In this document: piece after piece, positions 32,710-39,917 of the stretch | Position numbering within the stretch: the first letter of the stretch is position 1 | Layout of the letters: the number at the start of each line of letters is the position of its first letter | Origin: Linnemannia hyalina | Taxonomy: Eukaryota > Mortierellomycota > Mortierellomycetes > Mortierellales > Mortierellaceae | Length of the DNA stretch: 44,779 nt | Direction of reading: 5' to 3' | Assembly: GCA_019671135.1 (NCBI GenBank) | Contig: JAHRHY010000040.1 | Span: 1-44,779 of the forward strand | Program-made: the position numbers and the translations under genes | Notes under the pieces: model-generated | The model's database searches: none | What the model was told of the DNA's origin: nothing | What the model saw: the letters and a program-made list of their open reading frames with translations, nothing else

Positions 32710-33057
32710 TTACTCTTTACTTTTATTCATACCTGCCATAATATTAATTATTTTTTCTATACCTACCTCAGTTAAATGTTCTTTATTTAAGATCATATAA
32801 TAAATAACCAGAAAATCTTTATGATCTAATCCCTTGGCGGGCACCAAGGGGTACTTTTCAAAATAATTAACAACTTAAATTAATTTTGACATTGTTTCAA
32901 CACTATAATAATAAGAACTTGCAGGAGATAAAAAATTAGGATTTTTACTAGTTTTAGTAAGTAAAGATACATCAAAATATTGAGCAAGTTTGCTCATAAA
33001 AGGTTCACATGATAGCCCAGTACGTTTATCAATTTGTCGTTGTTCAATAGTAAATCT
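32710..33057 (-). pseudogene. LAGLIDADG homing endonuclease, C-terminal remnant
   Basis: The 116-codon frame starts RFTIEQRQIDKRTG, a common motif before the C-terminal half of mitochondrial LAGLIDADG enzymes, then reads LSCEPFMSKLAQYFDVSL, SSYYYSVETMSKLI, a TAA, and VVNYFEKYPL...KDFLVIYYMIL to MAGMNKSKE and TAA. The order SVxTMxKL...VxNYFxxYPL...K..D is characteristic. Exactly one internal stop interrupts the segment and is in all four copies. The N-terminal half with the first LAGLIDADG helix is missing, with only traces beyond 33057. Hence a dead endonuclease gene, between trnW and cox3. Confidence 0.75.
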
Positions 33058-33510
33058 ACAAGAAATTTAAGGTTTTTTTTCAGGGTTAAGTTTATTTGAT
33101 ATTAATTTTATTCTAAAATAACAGCAGACCAGGCCCTCGAGAGAGAAAGGAGAGCTCCCGCAGTTTTAATTTATTTATAAGTTAAAACGTTATAAAATAA
33201 AGGGCAGGTGCTAACCCCTGCGGGAGTGAACCCCTTCAGGGTTAGCTGATTTAAATAAAGATTTTTACTAAGGGGACCCCGAAAAATTCTTCGCAGTCAC
33301 CCTTTTTAAAAAATTTACCCATAATACGGGTAGATATTATCTTTATACCGTAGTAATTTTACACTTAACTTGACTATATTGATTATAGATTTTAAATCTT
33401 TATCCAGACAAACTTGTCATTGATTAATCAATTCCTAAGTAAATAAAATAAGTAGGGCTAGCTAGAATATTTTGTATTTAAGAAAATATACTCCTAAACT
33501 GGTCTTATTA
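33058..33510. other. Spacer between trnW and the LAGLIDADG remnant
   Basis: It holds decayed endonuclease sequence up to about 33110, a GC cluster with the stem GCTAACCC/GGGTTAGC (33210-33246), the 17-nt leader motif (33351-33367), a GACAAACTTGTC palindrome and the palindrome ATTGATTAATCAAT (about 33418-33432). Confidence 0.6.
33351..33367 (-). promoter_or_regulatory. 17-nt leader motif downstream of trnW
   Basis: Second copy of the motif described at 32396-32412. The 70 bases before it resemble those upstream of the orf248 copy (palindrome with TTTGTC, then AATCTATAATCAAT). No intact gene follows; the decayed LAGLIDADG ORF is the next one. Confidence 0.5.
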
Positions 33511-33583
33511 CAGGACGAGGGAGACTTGAACTTCCAGTTTCTCGGTTTGGAGTCGAGCGCTTTACCAATTAAACTATCATCCT
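33511..33583 (-). tRNA. trnW: tRNA-Trp with anticodon CCA
   Basis: Acceptor AGGATGA/TCGTCCT (one T-G), D arm GTTT-AATTGGTA-AAGC, anticodon arm CTCGA-CTCCAAA-CCGAG, T arm GGAAG-TTCAAGT-CTCCC. One A-C mismatch is in the anticodon stem and one in the T stem. Anticodon CCA reads only UGG, whereas most fungal mitochondria have UCA to read UGA too. This agrees with the TGG-only Trp codons in the genes here. All four copies are the same, so the mismatches are real; they might be fixed by editing or be tolerated. Confidence 0.75.
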
Positions 33584-33657
33584 TATTATAGATATATAAA
33601 ATATCTTATACCTATCTAAACAGGGATATATGCCAGGTTCCTTTATATTTAAATCCT

Positions 33658-33749
33658 GGCACGGCGAGTTTTTACTCACCGTGCCGGGCTTTTAGAATGT
33701 TTAGTCCTCCGGGCTAAACTCCGGCATCCGGGAAGGGCTGGATTCTAAA
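33658..33749. repeat. GC-cluster pair of hairpins
   Basis: First hairpin: GGCACGGCGAG with CTCACCGTGCC around TTTTTA (33658-33685). Next a nested one: outer stem TTTAGAAT/ATTCTAAA (33691-33698, 33742-33749), inner GTTTAG/CTAAAC (33699-33719). Such clusters are common in mobile form in fungal mtDNA. Other copies at about 6618-6716, 6868-6957 and 40262-40355. Confidence 0.7.
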
Positions 33750-34093
33750 ATATTTTGATTTATTTTAAACCTATTGATATATTCTTAAATATATTAATAT
33801 TTTCTTAAATATATTGGTATATTCTTAAATATATCTACGTATATTCTTAATAATACATATATAATACAAAGGGGGATTTTTAATCCCTTGGTTGATAACT
33901 ACTCCGCTGCACTTTCCAGTACACCGACTATCGATCTCTTCTAATTTTTTAATTAAATTAGAATTCTTATTTTCCTGATTAAATTAGATTAAGTGGGGTG
34001 TTAAATAAAATTTTATTATATTTTTACTTTATTATTAAAATAAAGCCCACCCCCATTCTTTACTATAGGTAGAATTAACCTAATCTATTTTTA
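33750..34093. other. AT-rich repeats and 3' side of orf190
   Basis: Several imperfect copies of TATTCTTAAATATAT (33779-33850), in which fold A takes place in the other half of the window, then the 54-bp direct repeat (33871-33924) and GTGGGGTGTTAAATAAAATT with a hairpin (33992-34030), possibly an orf190 3' signal. Confidence 0.55.
33871..33924. repeat. 54-bp direct repeat, left
   Basis: Identical over 54 bases to 36520-36573, same orientation (begins GGGGGATTTTTAATCCCTTG, ends CTTTCCAGTACAC). The pair encloses 2.6 kb with orf190, the tRNA-Lys-like gene, orf248 and a tRNA-like element. Mirrors: 40087-40140 and 37438-37491. Confidence 0.9.
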
Positions 34094-34666
34094 CTAAAAC
34101 CCACTTAATAATCTTAGACCTACTAAAAGTAAGATTGTTAGTACGCTTACCAATATAGTTAAATAAAATACTATAAACCCATCAGAGTATGGTTTTACAA
34201 AATTTACTAACTTAAGCATATAACCTGAATAATAATTTTCCAAAGGAAGGTTCAATTTATATATTGACACGTATATACTTAAGAATAAGATACATAATAA
34301 AGATGTTAAGCTTCCGGATAATAAAAGTAGAGCTACCAAAGTTTCGAACGATAAACTAGTTGGGTCAAAGTTAATAATCCAATCTTTTAATTCCCCTAAC
34401 TCTAAAGGAGAGTTAATGGTTTCAGTATTATTAGAAATAATTTTATTAGTTTCGATTTTAACTGTTTTATCAAATTCGGCTTTAGCTATTATTCTATCCA
34501 TTTGACCGTTAACTTCAATTTTAGCTACCTCAATTCTTGAGGCTGCTTCTATTTTAGCAACTTCTATCGTTGTTTGTGATTCCTTATTACCAATAATAAG
34601 CCCAATTGCTCCTGTTGCAATAACTCCTCCAATAGGAGCTATAATTTTTAATTTGTTGTTAGTCAT
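34094..34666 (-). CDS. orf190, hypothetical membrane protein with PLELGE motif
   Basis: Not recognised by name. Residues 9-27 are a glycine-rich hydrophobic segment (PIGGVIATGAIGLIIG). Next is a polar, likely helical region with the repeat IEVAKIE at 34-40 and 45-51, possibly a coiled coil. The motif SPLELGEL is at 86-93, followed by membrane segments at about 107-136 and 162-186. This C-terminal plan is shared with orf272, and the cut ORF at 36778-36924 ends in a similar way. ATG 34664-34666 is chosen because the hydrophobic N-terminus follows it at once. The gene lies between 54-bp direct repeats with orf248. A role in the inner membrane is likely, but no function can be given. Confidence 0.85.
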   Translation of the reverse strand: MTNNKLKIIAPIGGVIATGAIGLIIGNKESQTTIEVAKIEAASRIEVAKIEVNGQMDRIIAKAEFDKTVKIETNKIISNNTETINSPLELGELKDWIINFDPTSLSFETLVALLLLSGSLTSLLCILFLSIYVSIYKLNLPLENYYSGYMLKLVNFVKPYSDGFIVFYLTILVSVLTILLLVGLRLLSGF

Positions 34667-35056
34667 TGTATTGTGATTATAAAGAATTAAAATTTAATCC
34701 TCCCACAGGAAGACAGCAAGTTATTACTTAAAGAAAAAGACATATAATTATTTTAATATTTAAAATATTGTAAGACTTAAGCTTCTAAGAAGTTCAATAA
34801 CTTAAGTTAAGAAGTTAATAAAATAACTTCTATCTACATATTAATTAACATTATTAATTATTGTATATTTATGGATAATTGCTAGTTTAATATTCTGTTA
34901 AGGGCAAATTTTTCTTCTTTAATTACAGAATATAATAATTAATACCAACCTTGTAAGCTTAGCGGTCCCCCTAGTTGGGTGAAATGAACGATAGCACTTG
35001 TCGACTCCAGGCTATAAAATAAAGGCTCGCCTAGGGGCGACAATGAATTTATATTC
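34667..35056. other. Leader region of orf190
   Basis: AT-rich with an inverted repeat around TTAAGTTAAGAAGTT (34795-34820) and a moderately GC-rich stretch at about 34965-35040. No gene is seen. Confidence 0.5.
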
Positions 35057-35159
35057 TGAGGACGATGGCACTCGAACCCACATTTTACAGATTAAGAATT
35101 CTAGGACCGGTCCCCGCGGGCGGCGCCCAGGGTTATTCTACCAATTGAATTAGATCCTC
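35057..35159 (-). tRNA. tRNA-Lys-like (CTT) with a GC insert in the anticodon stem
   Basis: Acceptor GAGGATC/CGTCCTC (one C-C), then TA, D arm ATTC-AATTGGTA-GAAT, and T arm GTGGG-TTCGAGT-GCCAT with a G-G mismatch next to the loop. The anticodon stem should be ACAGA-TTCTTAA-TCTGT. In fact AC is followed by 29 GC-rich bases (35103-35131) and then AGA plus one extra A. The insert can fold by itself (GGGCGCCGCCC). If excised, a near-standard tRNA with anticodon CTT would result; fungal mitochondrial tRNA-Lys normally has TTT. It may be a disrupted tRNA or one with an unusual insert. A pseudogene is the simpler reading. Confidence 0.5.
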
Positions 35160-35334
35160 CTAATATAACCAAATTCAAATTAAAAAGAAGGGGGATTTTT
35201 TAAATGGCCCCATTTTTTTTGTATTTTTCATACCTGCCATCCCCCTCGGTTCGCGGGGGGGGTTTTATATTTCTAAATAATAACTTTATAATAACTTTAT
35301 TATTACATTAGAAAATAAAAAATTAGCTAATTTT

Positions 35335-36081
35335 TTATTTTTTAAAGTTATTTTTCAATTCCTCAAGCAATACTTCTTTTTTAATAAACATTATATTTTC
35401 CTGATTTTTGAATTCTTCTCGTATAGTTGTTATATCTTGATCACTAAATAATTTACTATCTTCAAGAGATTTTAGTATTGAACTATCTTCATATAATTGT
35501 TTATATTTAGAATCTATTCCTTTAATATCTTTGAGTAGATTTTTACGCTCTTTATATATTTTTTGCTCTTCAGAGTCTGGAAGAATAACTTCAGCTATAA
35601 AAGGTAAAAATATAGGCTCTTTTCCTTTATGTTCAAGGATAGTATCAAAACCAGCCATTACTCCTAATGCTACACCTAAAGGGACTGCTGAATCACAGGC
35701 CCCTTTTACACAAAAAATTAATTTACTTGCAAGGGTAGCAAACTTATCTAAAGGTGAATTTCTTATTTCGAGGTCTTTAGATTTCATAATTTTATAGATA
35801 TGTTTTAATCTATAATAACTAATGTATAATACATAAAAAGTATAAAATATACTTATTAGTACTACTAGATATAATACAAAAGAGTTAAAATAATTTACTC
35901 TTTTAGTTAATATTAATAAAATACTAATACCTCCTAATACTCTAAATATTCTTATTAAAGGATGTAATTGTAATGTTAATAAATGTTGAGGTAAAGTAGG
36001 AGTGTTCCATCCTTTACTAATTCCTGTTAGTAATCTTTTAAAAAAATTTTTGTTCATATTATAATTTATAATAAATCCCAT
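35335..36081 (-). CDS. orf248 (240 codons from the better start), hypothetical membrane protein
   Basis: Not recognised by a named family. The first ATG (36079-36081) belongs to a leader that matches the cox3 leader, and by analogy translation starts at the next ATG (36055-36057), MNKNFFKRLL, giving 240 residues. In full-frame numbering the parts are GWNTPTLPQHLL (25-36), HPLIRIFRVLGGISILLIL (40-58), a membrane segment (67-89), the conserved-looking block CDSAVPLGVALGVMAGFDTILEHKGKEPIFLPF (129-161) and a charged, helical C-terminus (170-248). I recall unnamed proteins with this plan in Agaricomycetes mtDNA and mitochondrial plasmids, but cannot name one. It lies 180 bases upstream of the tRNA-Lys-like gene on the same strand, inside the 54-bp repeat pair. 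An antisense frame (35531-35797) is a shadow. Confidence 0.85.
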   Translation of the reverse strand: MGFIINYNMNKNFFKRLLTGISKGWNTPTLPQHLLTLQLHPLIRIFRVLGGISILLILTKRVNYFNSFVLYLVVLISIFYTFYVLYISYYRLKHIYKIMKSKDLEIRNSPLDKFATLASKLIFCVKGACDSAVPLGVALGVMAGFDTILEHKGKEPIFLPFIAEVILPDSEEQKIYKERKNLLKDIKGIDSKYKQLYEDSSILKSLEDSKLFSDQDITTIREEFKNQENIMFIKKEVLLEELKNNFKK

Positions 36082-36307
36082 AATTTTAGCCTACTTAAGG
36101 GTAAGCTAAATTAAATAATGAAATCAATCATTATTTCATAGTAATTTTACACTTAAATCCATTGATTATAGATTTAAAAATCTATACCTGGACAAACTCG
36201 CCATTGGTAAATCAGCCTCTATAAGTTAAATAGGGTAGGATTGCCACAGAACTAACTTTATTAAAATATTTTTTATTAATTAAATAATAATTAGCTCAAC
36301 ACTCGTC
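36082..36307 (-). promoter_or_regulatory. orf248 leader with the 17-nt motif and a cox3-like start region
   Basis: The 17-nt motif is at 36139-36155. After it come two hairpin-forming stretches, then ATGGGATTTATTATAAATTATAATATG, in three pieces TTATGGGATTTAT, AATTATAATATG, nearly as in cox3. Upstream of the motif the sequence also matches that near trnW (TTTGTCC, AATCTATAATCAAT). Confidence 0.5.
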
Positions 36308-36389
36308 AGGTTTTTAGAGAAGAATTGAACTTCCCTTTGGATAAGTATTTATTTTCAATAAACTTAATTATACTTATTTATCCAAACCT
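36308..36389 (-). other. tRNA-like element with one long arm
   Basis: A T-arm-like hairpin GGAAG-TTCAATT-CTTCT, an outer stem AGGTTT/AAACCT, and one long arm TGGATA..AGTAT/ATACTTATCCA. The long arm's loop could show a GAA anticodon (TTGAAAA between GTTTA and TAAAT), as in tRNA-Phe. No D arm is visible. Either a decayed tRNA or a tRNA-like RNA processing signal before orf248. Confidence 0.3.
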
Positions 36390-36777
36390 CTTTTTATAAA
36401 TAAAAAAGTCTAATTTATAAACCTTCTAATAAATAGTTTTTAAAATAAAAGGAAAGGGGGGGAATTTACCTAAATATTTTATTAGTCCTTTAAAGTCCCT
36501 TGACTTATTAATGGATTAAGGGGGATTTTTAATCCCTTGGTTGATAACTACTCCGCTGCACTTTCCAGTACACTTTTTTTAAAAGAAGGGGGATTTTTAA
36601 ATGGCTCCTTAAATTTATATTTAATACTGCCATCCTCGTTTATAAAGGTTTAATAAACAATTAAGTTTAAACAATTGTATTTACTATGAGGACTCTCCCT
36701 TTAAAAAGGGGGAGAGTTTAAGTTTTTACTATGTTATTATTTTAGTTGATAAACTAAATAACAATAAACTATAATTT
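36390..36777. other. Repeat-rich spacer near fold C
   Basis: Holds a G run (36461-36467), the 54-bp repeat (36520-36573), a second GAAGGGGGATTTTTAAATGG element (about 36584, similar to one at 35187) and an AGTCCTC/GAGGACT-type hairpin with GGGAGAGT near 36690-36716. No gene is seen. Confidence 0.5.
36520..36573. repeat. 54-bp direct repeat, right
   Basis: Partner of 33871-33924. Mirror at 37438-37491. Confidence 0.9.
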
Positions 36778-36924
36778 CTAATAAGGGGATTGTATGCAAT
36801 ACATATCATAAGTATCTATTAAAACATATGAAATTGCTAAACATAATACAATTCCGAAAAATAAAATAGCTATCCAAACCCAAGTTAATATATTTAGATA
36901 CTTTCTATTTAAATTAATATACAT
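36778..36924 (-). CDS. 3' part of a membrane ORF cut by fold C (left arm)
   Basis: Mirror of 37087-37233, the same 48 codons from the first ATG. Upstream, the left arm has indels near 36955-36972 that break the frame before the fold. Confidence 0.5.
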   Translation of the reverse strand: MYINLNRKYLNILTWVWIAILFFGIVLCLAISYVLIDTYDMYCIQSPY

Positions 36925-37086
36925 TAGGATATATTTATTTTTAAAATAGTTATTAAGATTATTACCATATTTGGAGAGAATATTTATTATAGTTAATGCT
37001 ATAACTATATAGCATTAACTATTAATAAATATTCTCTCCAAATATGTAATAACTTAATAAAACTATTTAAAAATAAATATATCCTA

Positions 37087-37233
37087 ATGTATATTAATTT
37101 AAATAGAAAGTATCTAAATATATTAACTTGGGTTTGGATAGCTATTTTATTTTTCGGAATTGTATTATGTTTAGCAATTTCATATGTTTTAATAGATACT
37201 TATGATATGTATTGCATACAATCCCCTTATTAG
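37087..37233 (+). CDS. 3' part of a membrane ORF cut by fold C
   Basis: From the first ATG (37087) there are 48 codons to TAG 37231-37233: a short basic start (NLNRKYLN), one membrane segment (TWVWIAILFFGIVLCLAI) and a polar end. The frame is open further upstream through the fold centre to a TAA at 36994-36996, so the real gene probably continued beyond the point where the sequence turns back. The NLIKLFKNKYI...NLNRKYLNI stretch followed by a single membrane helix resembles the C-terminal plan of orf190, so it may be a third member of that group. As it stands it is a fragment. Confidence 0.5.
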   Translation: MYINLNRKYLNILTWVWIAILFFGIVLCLAISYVLIDTYDMYCIQSPY

Positions 37234-37621
37234 AAATTATAGTTTATTGTTATTTAGTTTATCAACTAAAATAATAACATAGTAAAAACTTAAACTCTCC
37301 CCCTTTTTAAAGGGAGAGTCCTCATAGTAAATACAATTGTTTAAACTTAATTGTTTATTAAACCTTTATAAACGAGGATGGCAGTATTAAATATAAATTT
37401 AAGGAGCCATTTAAAAATCCCCCTTCTTTTAAAAAAAGTGTACTGGAAAGTGCAGCGGAGTAGTTATCAACCAAGGGATTAAAAATCCCCCTTAATCCAT
37501 TAATAAGTCAAGGGACTTTAAAGGACTAATAAAATATTTAGGTAAATTCCCCCCCTTTCCTTTTATTTTAAAAACTATTTATTAGAAGGTTTATAAATTA
37601 GACTTTTTTATTTATAAAAAG
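37234..37621. other. Repeat-rich spacer near fold C (mirror)
   Basis: Mirror of 36390-36777, with the 54-bp repeat at 37438-37491. Confidence 0.5.
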
Positions 37622-37703
37622 AGGTTTGGATAAATAAGTATAATTAAGTTTATTGAAAATAAATACTTATCCAAAGGGAAGTTCAATTCTTCTCTAAAAA
37701 CCT
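37622..37703 (+). other. tRNA-like element with one long arm (mirror)
   Basis: Mirror of 36308-36389. Confidence 0.3.
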
Positions 37704-37953
37704 GACGAGTGTTGAGCTAATTATTATTTAATTAATAAAAAATATTTTAATAAAGTTAGTTCTGTGGCAATCCTACCCTATTTAACTTATAGAGGCTGAT
37801 TTACCAATGGCGAGTTTGTCCAGGTATAGATTTTTAAATCTATAATCAATGGATTTAAGTGTAAAATTACTATGAAATAATGATTGATTTCATTATTTAA
37901 TTTAGCTTACCCTTAAGTAGGCTAAAATTATGGGATTTATTATAAATTATAAT
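37704..37953 (+). promoter_or_regulatory. orf248 leader (mirror)
   Basis: Mirror of the leader at 36082-36307; 17-nt motif at 37855-37871. Confidence 0.5.
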
Positions 37954-38676
37954 ATGAACAAAAATTTTTTTAAAAGATTACTAACAGGAATTAGTAAAGG
38001 ATGGAACACTCCTACTTTACCTCAACATTTATTAACATTACAATTACATCCTTTAATAAGAATATTTAGAGTATTAGGAGGTATTAGTATTTTATTAATA
38101 TTAACTAAAAGAGTAAATTATTTTAACTCTTTTGTATTATATCTAGTAGTACTAATAAGTATATTTTATACTTTTTATGTATTATACATTAGTTATTATA
38201 GATTAAAACATATCTATAAAATTATGAAATCTAAAGACCTCGAAATAAGAAATTCACCTTTAGATAAGTTTGCTACCCTTGCAAGTAAATTAATTTTTTG
38301 TGTAAAAGGGGCCTGTGATTCAGCAGTCCCTTTAGGTGTAGCATTAGGAGTAATGGCTGGTTTTGATACTATCCTTGAACATAAAGGAAAAGAGCCTATA
38401 TTTTTACCTTTTATAGCTGAAGTTATTCTTCCAGACTCTGAAGAGCAAAAAATATATAAAGAGCGTAAAAATCTACTCAAAGATATTAAAGGAATAGATT
38501 CTAAATATAAACAATTATATGAAGATAGTTCAATACTAAAATCTCTTGAAGATAGTAAATTATTTAGTGATCAAGATATAACAACTATACGAGAAGAATT
38601 CAAAAATCAGGAAAATATAATGTTTATTAAAAAAGAAGTATTGCTTGAGGAATTGAAAAATAACTTTAAAAAATAA
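37930..38676 (+). CDS. orf248, hypothetical membrane protein (mirror copy)
   Basis: Same protein as 35335-36081; the better start is ATG 37954. An antisense frame at 38214-38480 is a shadow. Confidence 0.85.
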   Translation: MGFIINYNMNKNFFKRLLTGISKGWNTPTLPQHLLTLQLHPLIRIFRVLGGISILLILTKRVNYFNSFVLYLVVLISIFYTFYVLYISYYRLKHIYKIMKSKDLEIRNSPLDKFATLASKLIFCVKGACDSAVPLGVALGVMAGFDTILEHKGKEPIFLPFIAEVILPDSEEQKIYKERKNLLKDIKGIDSKYKQLYEDSSILKSLEDSKLFSDQDITTIREEFKNQENIMFIKKEVLLEELKNNFKK

Positions 38677-38851
38677 AAAATTAGCTAATTTTTTATTTTC
38701 TAATGTAATAATAAAGTTATTATAAAGTTATTATTTAGAAATATAAAACCCCCCCCGCGAACCGAGGGGGATGGCAGGTATGAAAAATACAAAAAAAATG
38801 GGGCCATTTAAAAAATCCCCCTTCTTTTTAATTTGAATTTGGTTATATTAG

Positions 38852-38954
38852 GAGGATCTAATTCAATTGGTAGAATAACCCTGGGCGCCGCCCGCGGGGA
38901 CCGGTCCTAGAATTCTTAATCTGTAAAATGTGGGTTCGAGTGCCATCGTCCTCA
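38852..38954 (+). tRNA. tRNA-Lys-like (CTT) with GC insert (mirror copy)
   Basis: Mirror of 35057-35159. Insert 38880-38908, anticodon loop 38913-38919. Confidence 0.5.
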
Positions 38955-39344
38955 GAATATAAATTCATTGTCGCCCCTAGGCGAGCCTTTATTTTATAGC
39001 CTGGAGTCGACAAGTGCTATCGTTCATTTCACCCAACTAGGGGGACCGCTAAGCTTACAAGGTTGGTATTAATTATTATATTCTGTAATTAAAGAAGAAA
39101 AATTTGCCCTTAACAGAATATTAAACTAGCAATTATCCATAAATATACAATAATTAATAATGTTAATTAATATGTAGATAGAAGTTATTTTATTAACTTC
39201 TTAACTTAAGTTATTGAACTTCTTAGAAGCTTAAGTCTTACAATATTTTAAATATTAAAATAATTATATGTCTTTTTCTTTAAGTAATAACTTGCTGTCT
39301 TCCTGTGGGAGGATTAAATTTTAATTCTTTATAATCACAATACA
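38955..39344. other. Leader region of orf190 (mirror)
   Basis: Mirror of 34667-35056; no gene is seen. Confidence 0.5.
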
Positions 39345-39917
39345 ATGACTAACAACAAATTAAAAATTATAGCTCCTATTGGAGGAGTTATTGCAACAGG
39401 AGCAATTGGGCTTATTATTGGTAATAAGGAATCACAAACAACGATAGAAGTTGCTAAAATAGAAGCAGCCTCAAGAATTGAGGTAGCTAAAATTGAAGTT
39501 AACGGTCAAATGGATAGAATAATAGCTAAAGCCGAATTTGATAAAACAGTTAAAATCGAAACTAATAAAATTATTTCTAATAATACTGAAACCATTAACT
39601 CTCCTTTAGAGTTAGGGGAATTAAAAGATTGGATTATTAACTTTGACCCAACTAGTTTATCGTTCGAAACTTTGGTAGCTCTACTTTTATTATCCGGAAG
39701 CTTAACATCTTTATTATGTATCTTATTCTTAAGTATATACGTGTCAATATATAAATTGAACCTTCCTTTGGAAAATTATTATTCAGGTTATATGCTTAAG
39801 TTAGTAAATTTTGTAAAACCATACTCTGATGGGTTTATAGTATTTTATTTAACTATATTGGTAAGCGTACTAACAATCTTACTTTTAGTAGGTCTAAGAT
39901 TATTAAGTGGGTTTTAG
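39345..39917 (+). CDS. orf190, hypothetical membrane protein (mirror copy)
   Basis: Same protein as 34094-34666, without changes. Confidence 0.85.
   Translation: MTNNKLKIIAPIGGVIATGAIGLIIGNKESQTTIEVAKIEAASRIEVAKIEVNGQMDRIIAKAEFDKTVKIETNKIISNNTETINSPLELGELKDWIINFDPTSLSFETLVALLLLSGSLTSLLCILFLSIYVSIYKLNLPLENYYSGYMLKLVNFVKPYSDGFIVFYLTILVSVLTILLLVGLRLLSGF

Larger units (their letters stand above)
6775..33839. repeat. Inverted repeat around fold B (arms about 6775-20305 and 20311-33839)
   Basis: About 13.5 kb on each side are reverse complements and include rnl, orf361, orf272, nad4, cox3 and trnW. The centre is a hairpin whose inner stem is CAGATG/CATCTG (20305-20310 and 20320-20326) around a loop of about 10 nt, with an outer GGCGGGT/ACCCGCC stem. 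The two arms differ by small indels close to the centre, and the left arm is the noisier one. The fold lies inside a GIY-YIG reading frame, which argues against a natural gene-free telomere. Confidence 0.9.

Noticed and set aside
35531..35797. 88-codon ORF antisense to orf248 (mirror 38214-38480)
   Set aside because: Shadow of the larger ORF, with no leader or composition support.
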